This document shows positions 11,291-19,118 of a stretch of DNA of 64,000 nucleotides, piece by piece. The stretch lies in NCBI GenBank assembly GCA_030581615.1, contig JAKTTT010000052.1, positions 79,681 through 143,680 of the forward strand, in the 5' to 3' direction. A program made the position numbers and the translations under genes. The first letter of the stretch is position 1. Each line of letters opens with the position of its first letter. The notes under the pieces were generated by a model. That model worked only from the letters and a program-made list of their open reading frames with translations. It did not search any database and was not told the origin of the DNA. The DNA comes from Alloascoidea africana (taxonomy: Eukaryota; Ascomycota; Alloascoideomycetes; Alloascoideales; Alloascoideaceae).

Positions 11291-11955
11291 TTAAACTCTG
11301 GATTGTACCGGTCTACTATATAAAGGAGCAGGAGGCGGTATCATCCCAGATATCGTTGGAGGTGGGGGTAAATATCTAGATTCCATAATTTCATAAGGTG
11401 CTCTTATTGGAGCCTGCTGCTGCTGCTGCTGATGTTGTTGTCTATTCTGTTTCTTGTGAGAAGTTTGATTGAGTCCTGGCATCCCCTCGTTAAGCGATTC
11501 CATAACGTCTCCGCCGGAACCAATTGTACCTTGTCTGTTTATCCCGTAAGCCATTCGAAAATCGCCCATATCTATCGGTATGTTGTTTTCTCGTGCGGCC
11601 TCTATCCAACAACAAAAAAAAATCAAGAAAGTGTTAGGTTATGATATGTTATCTTGGTTCAATGATTGTTGTTTAGAAGTGTACTTACTTTCATAATGAT
11701 CACAAACCAACTTTACATGCTGTCTTCCTGAAGCATGCGATCTCCTCACACTCATAGAGTCATGAGTTAAATAGACTATATTGAAATTGAAATGATTAAT
11801 ACACAATTTGAGAGAAACCAGGTTTTGTTTGTCACTTACCTTCGCAGTAATCGCAGAAATAGTAAACAAAAGAGAAACCAAAAAAAACAATAGATTGTTA
11901 GTACCGTGTACATCCAAAACACATGCAAAAGGTCTTGGATACGTATTTTAGGCAT
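11291..11955 (-). CDS. YHC1: YHC1, U1 snRNP-specific protein C (U1-C)
   Basis: Four exons are inferred: 11947-11955, 11840-11861, 11689-11775 and 11291-11601. They total 429 nt, encoding 142 residues. The product opens MPKYFCDYCEVYLTHDS, then VRRSHASGRQHVKLVCDHYE. This is the U1-C matrin-type zinc finger (CxxC...HxxxxxH). The C-terminal half is Pro/Gln rich with IPIDMGDFRMAYGIN and PPPPTISGMIPPPAPL. Introns 2 (11776-11839, GTAAGT...TATAG) and 3 (11602-11688, GTAAGT...CCTAACA...GATAG) are ordinary. Intron 1 (11862-11946) has a perfect TACTAAC branch but begins ATACGT and ends TTTAC; no AG lies between the branch site and the zinc finger codons. U1-C stabilises U1 pairing to 5' splice sites. 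The gene shares a 226-bp divergent promoter with the ADIP-family gene. Confidence 0.88.
11862..11946 (-). other. Apparent AT-AC intron (intron 1 of YHC1)
   Basis: This 85-nt intron follows a 9-nt first exon (ATG CCT AAA). It starts ATACGTATCC, contains TACTAAC about 35 nt before its end, then a T-rich tract, and ends TTTGTTTAC directly before TAT TTC TGC GAT TAC TGC. These ends are the only ones found that yield the family N-terminus M-P-K-Y-F-C-D-Y-C in frame. It resembles a GTACGT...AG intron with G1 changed to A and the final G changed to C. The placement is inferred from protein homology, not from transcripts. Confidence 0.65.
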
Positions 11956-12181
11956 AATTTGTATCTGATGGATGTGTATTCTTGTATTTTTGTGGTGGTT
12001 GATGGAGGTGGTGAGATATAGTGCTGAGGTTTACGCGCATGCGTGTATATTTGGTGGTGGGGGGCCCCTACACGACACGAACAAAAATGTGTACTTGGAG
12101 AATGGAAATTCAACAAAAACTACAATTCTCATTTGCGTTACTGTTTTTTGGGGTGTTTTGTTTAGGAAATTAAGAAGGGAA
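11956..12181. promoter_or_regulatory. Divergent promoter YHC1 / ADIP-family gene
   Basis: 226 bp separate the two ATGs. The region contains a G-rich stretch (12051-12066) and T-rich and A-rich tracts. No clear TATA box was seen on either strand. Confidence 0.4.
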
Positions 12182-13481
12182 ATGTCGGGATCTACACGGA
12201 ATGTTCAAAGTGCTGCTTCATTATTGAACAACACGCTTGTATCTAAAGGGTTTATCAAAGAGGATGAACAACTGATGTTTTGTTCCATTTCGTCTGATTT
12301 TGAACAGTTGATAGGGGCTCCCAATAACCATGAAAATGAAAATGAAAATGACGAAGGAGAAACAAACATTCGGGATTTTAGTGTCACGGAGACGATGTAT
12401 CGGAATGACAAGACCGTGATTAATCTTATTTATCAGTTGGTTCAAGCGGTGGAAAAGGGCAAGAAGCAAAAGGAGAGTTTGGTGAATAGTCTTAATTCGC
12501 GTCAGAATTTGGAACAGCAATTGAAGCAGGATAAGTTGAGGTTGGCGGAGAAGATTGATTTTTTGGAGAACAAGGTAAACAATCTGGAGAATTCAAAACA
12601 GTAAGTATATGTTTTGTTGTGCACATAGCAAGCACTCTACTAACAGAGGCAGGGTCGCTATTGCATCTATGCAAAGCCTTGAGCTTTCGAACCGGGGGTT
12701 GAAGGAAGAATTGGCGAAATCGAAACAGTTTAGCGGTGCTTTGCGAGACAGATTTTCCAATGAACTACGGAGGAAAGATGCGCAAGTTGCAAAGTTGAAG
12801 GACCGATTACAGGACAACCGAAAGCTCAAGTTGATTTCGGGCATCCAGGCCCAGCACAGTGGGAATGGGCTTGAGCTGGAGCAGTCAGTGGTGGATGCTG
12901 TGCTTGCCCAGAGCAATTCCGCCAGCAGCATCACAAGCAACAGCGAGATTCTGAACAAGGAGACGGAGACGATCATGTCGGACCTCACGACGCTGATTTT
13001 CAACCTGGCCGTGGAGAAGCAGGACATGATCCAGCTGTGCCGCAATGTCCAGAGATGGGTTTCCGCGTGTGCCCAAGGCCTCCAGGCGCCAGCTGCGACG
13101 GCGACGGCGACGGCTACGACTACGACTACGGATACAGCCAGCGACTCCATCCCACGGCCACAGGCCTTTCTGGAGTTCGAGGACGCCGCGGCCGGGGGGC
13201 TCGACCCGGGCAAGCTGGACCTGGCGCAGATGGTGCTGGAGCAGGAGGACTTTGGCACGGTGCGGCACAGCGTCGCGGCGTCGCTGGAGGCGCTGCGGCA
13301 GACGCTCGGACAGGTCGCGGGCTCTCCACGGGCGCCTCCCGCGGAGCTCGAGGCGAAGGAGCGCGAGGCCGCGGCTCTTCGCGAACAGCTGGCGGCGGCC
13401 ACGGCGAACTGGCGCAGTGCGATCGAGACGATGGAGCAGTGGCGGCGGTACCGGGGCGGGCGTGTGGGTGTAGCGGAATGA
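12182..13481 (+). CDS. ADIP (SSX2IP/Msd1)-family coiled-coil protein
   Basis: Two exons, 12182-12600 and 12653-13481, give 415 residues. The 52-nt intron has GTAAGT, TACTAAC and a GGCAG acceptor, and splicing preserves frame (CA|G GTC GCT). The N-terminal half carries the afadin/alpha-actinin-binding (ADIP) pattern: VQSAASLLNNTLVSKGF, then KTVINLIYQLVQAVEKGKKQ, followed by a long coiled coil to about residue 230. Known family members (vertebrate SSX2IP, fission yeast Msd1) anchor microtubule minus ends at centrosomes or spindle pole bodies; that role is inferred here. The C-terminal third is rich in Ala, Thr and Gly and the DNA becomes markedly GC-rich from about 13,030. The start MSGSTRNVQ was chosen because the family domain begins there; the upstream frame is promoter sequence. 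Confidence 0.72.
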
Positions 13482-13510
13482 GGCCGGTTTGTGTCGGGGC
13501 ATCTCGCTAC

Positions 13511-13599
13511 TTCTCTCTCTCTCTCTTGCTCTCTTGCTCTCACTCGCAACCTCGCTATCTCTCGTTATCGCTCTCGTTATCGCTCTGTTCTCGCTCTGT
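13511..13599 (+). repeat. CT-rich microsatellite upstream of the low-complexity gene
   Basis: An almost pure pyrimidine tract of TCTC, CTTGCTCT and CGTTATCGCTCT units in the 149-bp gap between the ADIP-family stop codon and the next ATG. It could be the promoter or 5' UTR of the downstream gene. Similar CT tracts precede start codons of other yeast genes. Confidence 0.6.
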
Positions 13600-13630
13600 G
13601 TTGTGCTCTGGCGCCGGCTCGTATCTATAC

Positions 13631-14445
13631 ATGACGTTCTACTACCAAGACTCGGATTCCTTTCGATCCCACCCGAATGTTGGCCTGCCCAACAACAATA
13701 ACAACATTAACAGCATGATCAACAGTGTGCACCAGGGCAAGACGCCCTACCTCATGAATGTGTCCTCTCCCGGAGTAGGGGTTGGAGTTGGCACGGGTCC
13801 AGGCGCTGTAGCTGTAACCGGAGCTGGAGCTGGAGCTGGAGGAATCGCAGGCTATGGCACAAATGGATCCATCATGATGATGAACACCTCGTACCCGATG
13901 AGTGCCTCTAGCCCTCCAGTCCACACACCTCTAAAAGCTATGCTTTCTCCAGGTGTCGCCTCTTCTTCCTCCTTGACCTCCTGTACAACTTATTCTCCCC
14001 CTCGGTCCAGACACTATGCTGGGAAAGGGTTTGATCTCGAGGATGATCTCGAGTTTTGCCCCAAGTTGGACTATAACAGTGTAAGTGTTTCAAGCTTGCT
14101 TCAAAAAATTTACCTCCCTCCTTTTTCAACTGGTAAGACTAACCTCCTCCTCTTGCTCCACAGCCCTCGCAGTATCAAGCCATAAAGTCTAATAATCCCT
14201 ACCACGTGTACGGGTATCAGGATTATACCCATCGTTCACCTCTCGCTTCTCCCATCCCCAATAACCCGGTGCTATACCAACAATCATCTTTACAGTCTCC
14301 TGGAGCACGACCTGTTTCAGATTCAGTCTTATCTTCATCTTCATCATCATCATCATCCATCTCAAAGAAGATTATGAAGCGTCCTATTGAGATTATAGAT
14401 CCTCATACAAGGATGAAGGTGGTTTCACCTCTATCTCGAAAATGA
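13631..14445 (+). CDS. Low-complexity protein with IEIIDPHT motif, function unknown
   Basis: Two exons, 13631-14080 and 14164-14445, encode 243 residues. The 83-nt intron (14081-14163) has a GTAAGT donor, a GACTAAC branch at 14137-14143 and a CCACAG acceptor, in phase 0. The N-terminal part has an Asn run, a Gly/Val/Ala-rich tract (GVGVGVGTGPGAVAVTGAG) and Ser/Pro-rich stretches. A short acidic block FDLEDDLEFCPKLDYN sits before the intron. The end, KRPIEIIDPHTRMKVVSPLSRK, recalls an IxIxDPxTxxxV motif I associate with fungal translation or RNA-binding scaffolds such as eIF4G, but that is not diagnostic. The start is the first ATG after the CT-rich tract. Confidence 0.65.
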
Positions 14446-15037
14446 TAGTCCAGTCCAGTGATCTGTATAGATCCTCCTTTTTAACGACCACTTTTTTTTC
14501 TTTCTTTCTATTGTTTTGTTTTGTTTGTTGTGCCTGTTGATTGCATGGTATAATTCATTTCTTGCCCCTATCTTTTCTAATCTTGACTCTTTCCACAATT
14601 TTAACAATATATATTGTATACTGTTGTATTTTATTGATCATGATGGTGGCCGATTTGTTTCTTTTTTTATATCTATTTTTTTACAAAAAAAGAAAGAGTG
14701 GAATGGGAATCCGATAAAAAGCTCTGGTTTTTCTTTTGGTTCTAGATGCGTTTAGTATTGTCAAATTAGTAGACATACATACTATATATATAGATTTGAA
14801 TAAATGTCGATATTCTTATACTTGACATGGAAACAGTTGGTATATTCCAAATGGTTTGTTCTCATCTATTATTATAGGCTTCAATACTATGATATTTGAT
14901 AAAGAGCCCATCTTAACTACCACCACTTGCTACAAAATACGGACGCAGTATATATCTGCTTCGGCATAACGAAACGAAACGAAACGAAACGAACGAACAA
15001 GAGATTAAAACAAAAATAAAATAAAACCAGAAATCAA
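14446..15037. other. Convergent 3' flanks, no gene
   Basis: AT-rich sequence with long T runs (14485-14520, 14660-14690) between the low-complexity gene and epsin, which converge. It contains the GAAAC repeat at 14971-14998. Confidence 0.5.
14971..14998 (+). repeat. Short tandem repeat (GAAAC)n
   Basis: Four consecutive GAAAC units followed by two GAAC units, in the 3' flank of the epsin gene. Confidence 0.8.
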
Positions 15038-16612
15038 TCACATATCAATAAGGTTGTTCCTACTGCCTGATCGTCCAAGTCCCGGATGTCCACTTCCTGT
15101 GAAAGTATTTGTGTTCAAATTGCCAAATCCGTACCCTGTGGGCTGGGTCGTAAATGGATTCGCACCCATGGTGGCACTATTAGCACTCGTCGGGGGATTA
15201 GAAGGAATTCCTGTACCAGCAGAGTTTACAAAGCCGCCGGTGCTTCCGTGTTGAGCAGGAACACGAAGCTCACCCGTGTTGCCAAAAGTGTCGATTCCAC
15301 CGTCCTCGGCACCCGTTGCCAGAAGCGTGTTGAGTTCGCTATAGTGCTCGTTCGAGCCTGTCGTCGTGGCAGGTGCAGGTCCTGGGACAGGTCCTGGGGC
15401 AGCAGGTCCTGAAGCTGTTGTAGCTGCTGGTGGATATCCCTGAGAGCTCATGTTGGGACTGGTGCCCCCAAACGCAGAGGCCGATATTGGAGCAGCCATC
15501 GAGGGCGAGACCGGCGCAGACTTGGCAAAAGGATTGTTGGAGCCCGTTCTCAACGGCAGAGCCGTCGGACTCTGGCCCTGAGGCTGGCCCTGAGGCTGGC
15601 CCTGAGGCTGGCCCTGAGGCTGGCCCTGGGTGTCGTAGAAGCTGTTGAGAAAGCCCGTTTGCAGCGGCTGCTGGATCTGCTGCTGGGGCGGGCGCGAGTA
15701 GCTGAAACCGCCCGAGGGCTCCATATCGATCAGCGACACCTCGGGCACCGGGATCGAGGCCTGGGACGACTGCGATTGCGATTGCCTCAGAGCCATCTGG
15801 TACGCAGAGTCCTCCTGGTCCTTCATCCGCTCGCGGGTCATCTCTTCCTCCTTGCTGAGCAAAATGGCCCTGCGCAGATCCTCGTCCTCCACCGACTCCA
15901 GCTGCCGTCGCTGCTCTTCAGCCTGTGCGGTCCGCCTGCTCTCTTCCAGCGCCTTTGCCAGCTCCTCGTTCGGGTCCGCTGCCTGGGGCCGGGGAGCCTC
16001 TTCCTGGACCGTCGCCACGTTGAACGAGTTGCTTCGTCTGGGAGGTGGCGGATACTCTGGCGGGCCGAACGTGCCCAGGGTCATACTTCTCGTGGCTGTC
16101 CCCATGGGCATGGGTGAGGCCATCGAGTAGCCGTTGCCGTTGCTATTGCTATTGCTATTGCCATTGCCAACTCCCAAGGACGCCCGCTCTGCCATCAGAC
16201 GCTCCTTGTTCATCAGCAGGCCGTAGAGAATGTTCGCCCTGTCGCGGATTGCAATGCCTTGGTCCAAACCGTGTTCATCCAGATATCGAAACTCTCTCAG
16301 GGTCTTGATTTCGTAGAGTCGCTGGTCGCACCAAGCAATCATGCTCTCGTCGCCGTGACGGACCAGATAATCCAGAACCACCAGAGATTTACAAACGTGT
16401 CGCCAGTTCTTGCCCTTGTCGTTCAGCCGCCTCTCCAGAATGTCGATGATTTCCAACCGCTCCACCACAAAGTACGACAACTGGGCCAGGTCCTGCATCT
16501 CCGCGGTCGTGGGGCCCAGCGGCTCGTTGCTGGTCGCGTTGCGGGCTCGCACCTGGGTCGGAGTGTAGCCCACGGCCCTGTTCTTGATCGATCGCACGAT
16601 GGCCTTGGACAT
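15038..16612 (-). CDS. ENT1: Epsin (ENT1/ENT2 family)
   Basis: 524 residues from MSKAIVRSIKNRAVGYTPTQ. This is the canonical start of the ENTH domain, which continues through VRARNATSNEPLGPTTAEM, ERRLNDKGKNWRHVCKSLVVLDYL and DRANILYGLL (about residues 1-150). Ubiquitin-interacting motifs follow around residues 210-280: NEELAKALEESRRTAQ, DEDLRRAILLSKEEE and DSAYQMALRQSQSQ. Two NPF motifs (SNNPFAKS, GANPFTT) would bind EH-domain proteins, and the C-terminus NLIDM is a clathrin-box-like motif. The protein links PI(4,5)P2 membranes, ubiquitinated cargo and clathrin in endocytosis; CHC1 is 24 kb away in this window. A QPQG tandem repeat is encoded near 15,572-15,628. ENT1 versus ENT2 cannot be distinguished. 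Confidence 0.92.
   Translation of the reverse strand: MSKAIVRSIKNRAVGYTPTQVRARNATSNEPLGPTTAEMQDLAQLSYFVVERLEIIDILERRLNDKGKNWRHVCKSLVVLDYLVRHGDESMIAWCDQRLYEIKTLREFRYLDEHGLDQGIAIRDRANILYGLLMNKERLMAERASLGVGNGNSNSNSNGNGYSMASPMPMGTATRSMTLGTFGPPEYPPPPRRSNSFNVATVQEEAPRPQAADPNEELAKALEESRRTAQAEEQRRQLESVEDEDLRRAILLSKEEEMTRERMKDQEDSAYQMALRQSQSQSSQASIPVPEVSLIDMEPSGGFSYSRPPQQQIQQPLQTGFLNSFYDTQGQPQGQPQGQPQGQPQGQSPTALPLRTGSNNPFAKSAPVSPSMAAPISASAFGGTSPNMSSQGYPPAATTASGPAAPGPVPGPAPATTTGSNEHYSELNTLLATGAEDGGIDTFGNTGELRVPAQHGSTGGFVNSAGTGIPSNPPTSANSATMGANPFTTQPTGYGFGNLNTNTFTGSGHPGLGRSGSRNNLIDM
15572..15628 (+). repeat. 12-bp tandem repeat within epsin
   Basis: Nearly five copies of CTGGCCCTGAGG, encoding a QPQG repeat on the minus strand. 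It lies in the disordered region between the UIMs and the NPF motifs, so copy number can vary without breaking frame. Confidence 0.85.
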
Positions 16613-16840
16613 GTCTTGAATGTGCTGGTTTTGTTGGAGCAAGTGTGAATGTTGAGAGAGATGGAGAGAGGCAGCAGCATCCACCCTTTTCATATCAAAA
16701 AAATACATGACGATTGCACAGCCCGCACGATTTTCTACACTTTCTCTACTCCGTGAAATTTGTACTTGCAACTGTATTTGCTACATCTAAAAACTAGAGC
16801 CGGAGCTAAACGAGAGCTCAAGAGCTCAAGAGCTCCACGT

Positions 16841-17470
16841 CTACGCCGAGAGGCCAATGACACCACAGGCCGGTCTGCCTCCCGCGTTGCCCGTCTTGAG
16901 CGAGTCTGGGTGTCCGCCCTTGCCCAGGTCGTCCACGCCGCTGTGCACAACGACGGTACGCCCAATGATGCTGTTGGGCCCGAACAGCTGCACCAGCTTG
17001 TCCGTCTTGGAGCCCTTGGCCACGCCCTCAGCGTCCGTCGCAATGTTGCCGAGGTCGCCAACGTGGCGCTCGTCGTCCACAGGCGCCCCGTGGGTCTTCT
17101 TGAAAGGGTTGAAATGGGGGCCTGCGGATGTGCACCCGTTCGTGTTGTCGCCAAACTCGTGGATATGGAATCCACGCTCAGCGTTGGCGTCGTTTCCCGA
17201 AATCTCGTAGGAAATCGTGGTTGGCGCATCCTCAGATTCCTGGGTAAACGTAACAATGCCCGAAACGGACGAATCTCCGCGGAGAACAGCAACTGAATGG
17301 CACATTTATGGTTAGCTTTGCTCTGCTCAAAAATCAGAAAACAGTTGCAAAGCGCAAAGCGCAAAGCGCAAAGCGGAATGGGTGGATCTATCCGGATCGA
17401 CACCCCACAATGCTATAGCATGATTGCCAATTCTAGAGCCCAATCCAATCTACATACCAGCCTTGACCAT
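16841..17470 (-). CDS. SOD1: SOD1, Cu/Zn superoxide dismutase
   Basis: Exon 1 is only 13 nt (17458-17470, ATG GTC AAG GCT G); exon 2 is 16841-17292. Together they encode 154 residues beginning [16 protein letters not shown]. The intron 17293-17457 has GTATGT, a GCTAACC branch and a TTCAG acceptor. Copper and zinc ligands are visible in [30 protein letters not shown] and [10 protein letters not shown]. The conserved disulfide cysteines lie in NGCTSAG and PACGVIG. The enzyme dismutates superoxide in the cytosol and the mitochondrial intermembrane space. A TATATA-like sequence lies about 100 nt upstream of the ATG. The intron carries a 7-bp repeat (17347-17374). Confidence 0.97.
17347..17374 (+). 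repeat. 7-bp tandem repeat inside the SOD1 intron
   Basis: Four perfect copies of GCAAAGC. It sits between the donor and the branch site, so it could alter intron length without disturbing splice signals. Confidence 0.85.
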
Positions 17471-18194
17471 GGTTATAGTTCAAAAAAGAGATATGGGAGA
17501 TGCAATTGCAATGGCAAGAGAAAAGAGAAAAGAGAAGAGAAAGAAAGAACAGCAATTGCGGGCCGTTATATATCCGCTACGCAGCTCCGTTGCTGACTGA
17601 GCGCAATGGCGGACGTGCTCAGATTTACGCGCGGCCCCCGCAGAACAGCAGAGTGCTCGGCGGGTAACGGCCGGTCTAGAACGGTGCAAGTGGAAACGGG
17701 CGTGATGAGCGGCGATTAGAGGACAAAGCCATGGTCAGAGAGGCTGGGCTGGGGCTGGGGTCGGGGGTCGGGAGCCAATGGCACGGCGGAGCGTATCATT
17801 CTCGATAGCAGAGGAGCAAGCAGACACGAGCAGGCACTCGGGGCGAGGGGCGAGGGGTGGCCGGGGCTGGAGAGGACTGGAGAGGGCTTGAAAGAGCTTG
17901 AAAGAGCCCGGGTGGTCCTCTGGGGACATCTCATGTGGAAAGCAGCATGTCGAGATCTGAAACCAGGTTTGGAGGAAATGGAAGAGGAAAAAAGGAGAGC
18001 AGCGGATCGTGGGCTTTTATACCGTGCGAGACGACCGCCAAGGTGAGCAACGAGCAAATTCGCATGTTGTGCATGTTGTGAATATAGATGTTGTATGTTG
18101 TTCCCACGTGCGCATGTTGTTAGTCAGCACCGGTGCTCTCCTCCAAAACATCCAGCAAAGCATCATCGCAAGTATACACAAAACCTACCGCACC
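17471..18194. promoter_or_regulatory. GC-rich divergent promoter SOD1 / ERD2
   Basis: 724 bp between two divergent starts. The middle (17,590-18,010) is GC-rich. It contains a G-tract cluster at 17746-17772 and GAG/GGGG-rich repeats around 17840-17890. The open frames here are low-complexity shadows. No tRNA or other gene was seen. Confidence 0.5.
17746..17772 (+). promoter_or_regulatory. Potential G-quadruplex in the SOD1/ERD2 divergent promoter
   Basis: Five G tracts of 3, 4, 4, 5 and 3 bases separated by two-base loops (CT, CT, TC, TC). This satisfies the usual G3+N1-7 pattern with one spare tract. Confidence 0.6.
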
Positions 18195-18845
18195 ATGAAC
18201 ATCTTCCGGTTTGTGGCAGACATGTCACATCTCGCGAGCTTCTTCATCCTGCTGTACAAGATCCAGACCTCCAAGTCCTCCGCGGGACTATCCTTCCGCA
18301 CACAGCTGCTCTACACAATAGTCTTTTGCACTCGCTACCTGGATTTGGTCCTGCTGCCCGGTTCCAGCTGGCTCTCTGCCTATCTCGTCTTCATGAAGTT
18401 GCTCTATATATTTTCATCCGCATACATTCTATATCTCATTAGTTACAAGTACAAGCCCACGAGAAGCACAATCGACACGCTGGACATTCGTTATCTTCTC
18501 GGTGGATCTGCCATCATGGCTCTCCTGTTCAACGAGGGCTACAATTTACTCGAACTCTGCTGGGCCTACAGTATATGGCTCGAATCCGTCGCAATCTTGC
18601 CCCAGTTGTTTATGCTTCAAAGAACAGGAGAAGCAGAGACAATCACAACCCATTACATCTTTGCCCTGGGCATATATCGTGCCCTCTACATCCCTAATTG
18701 GATATACCGTTACTTTACCGAATCCAGAAGTATTGGTTGGATAAGCGTTGTTGCTGGAATTATCCAAACTGCAATTTATTCAGATTTCTTTTACATTTAT
18801 TATACAAAGGTCATGCAAGGTGAAAAGTTTGAATTGCCCGTTTAA
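18195..18845 (+). CDS. ERD2: ERD2, HDEL/KDEL receptor
   Basis: 216 residues beginning MNIFRFVADMSHLASFFILL, the normal family start; the upstream in-frame Met extensions are promoter sequence. Family signatures include KSSAGLSFRTQLLY, FCTRYLDLVLLPG, ESVAILPQLFMLQ, TGEAETITTHYIFALG and YRALYIPNWIYRY. Seven membrane segments span the whole length. The receptor retrieves HDEL-tagged ER proteins from the Golgi. The 3' UTR starts with a CAG/CTG repeat able to fold back. Confidence 0.96.
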   Translation: MNIFRFVADMSHLASFFILLYKIQTSKSSAGLSFRTQLLYTIVFCTRYLDLVLLPGSSWLSAYLVFMKLLYIFSSAYILYLISYKYKPTRSTIDTLDIRYLLGGSAIMALLFNEGYNLLELCWAYSIWLESVAILPQLFMLQRTGEAETITTHYIFALGIYRALYIPNWIYRYFTESRSIGWISVVAGIIQTAIYSDFFYIYYTKVMQGEKFELPV

Positions 18846-18860
18846 AAATCACAAACACTA

Positions 18861-18918
18861 GCAGCAGCAACAGCAGCAGCAGCAGCAAACAGAAGAAGCA
18901 ACTACTGCTGCTGTTGTT
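18861..18918 (+). repeat. CAG repeat with facing CTG repeat in the ERD2 3' flank
   Basis: AGC/AAC units at 18861-18887 are followed by CTGCTGCTGTTGTT at 18905-18918, so the transcript could form a short hairpin with a loop of about 20 nt, starting about 15 nt after the stop codon. Confidence 0.7.
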
Positions 18919-19056
18919 CTCGTTGTACACTAGTTCATAGTAACATATCATTATCCTTCAAAAAATGACCAAATTATACACCATCAAAAGGTGTTCAGTG
19001 TGCGTTTCGTCCTTAGTAGTATACCGCTCATAGTAATAAATAAAAATAAAAGTCAG

Positions 19057-19102
19057 GTTTCAAGTTTCAAGTTTCAAACTTCAAGTTTCAAGCTTCAACT
19101 TG
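19057..19102 (+). repeat. GTTTCAA tandem repeat between ERD2 and the MARVEL-like gene
   Basis: Imperfect 7-bp units (GTTTCAA, with ACTTCAA and GCTTCAA variants), about six copies, in the convergent 3' region. It ends 17 bp before the stop codon of the minus-strand gene. Confidence 0.75.
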
Positions 19103-19118
19103 GATTGTCAATTAAACC

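Noticed and set aside
12593-13549. 318-codon minus-strand frame opposite the ADIP-family gene
   Set aside because: Arg/Ser-rich shadow of a GC-rich exon, with no family motif. The plus-strand frame has the ADIP signature.
13037-14185. 382-codon frame across the ADIP gene 3' end and the following gene
   Set aside because: Its first half is the out-of-frame shadow of the GC-rich ADIP-family exon and the CT repeat. Only the part from 13631 has its own start and a spliced continuation.
16735-17403. 178- and 222-codon frames overlapping SOD1
   Set aside because: Shadows caused by high GC content. SOD1 with all metal ligands occupies the locus.
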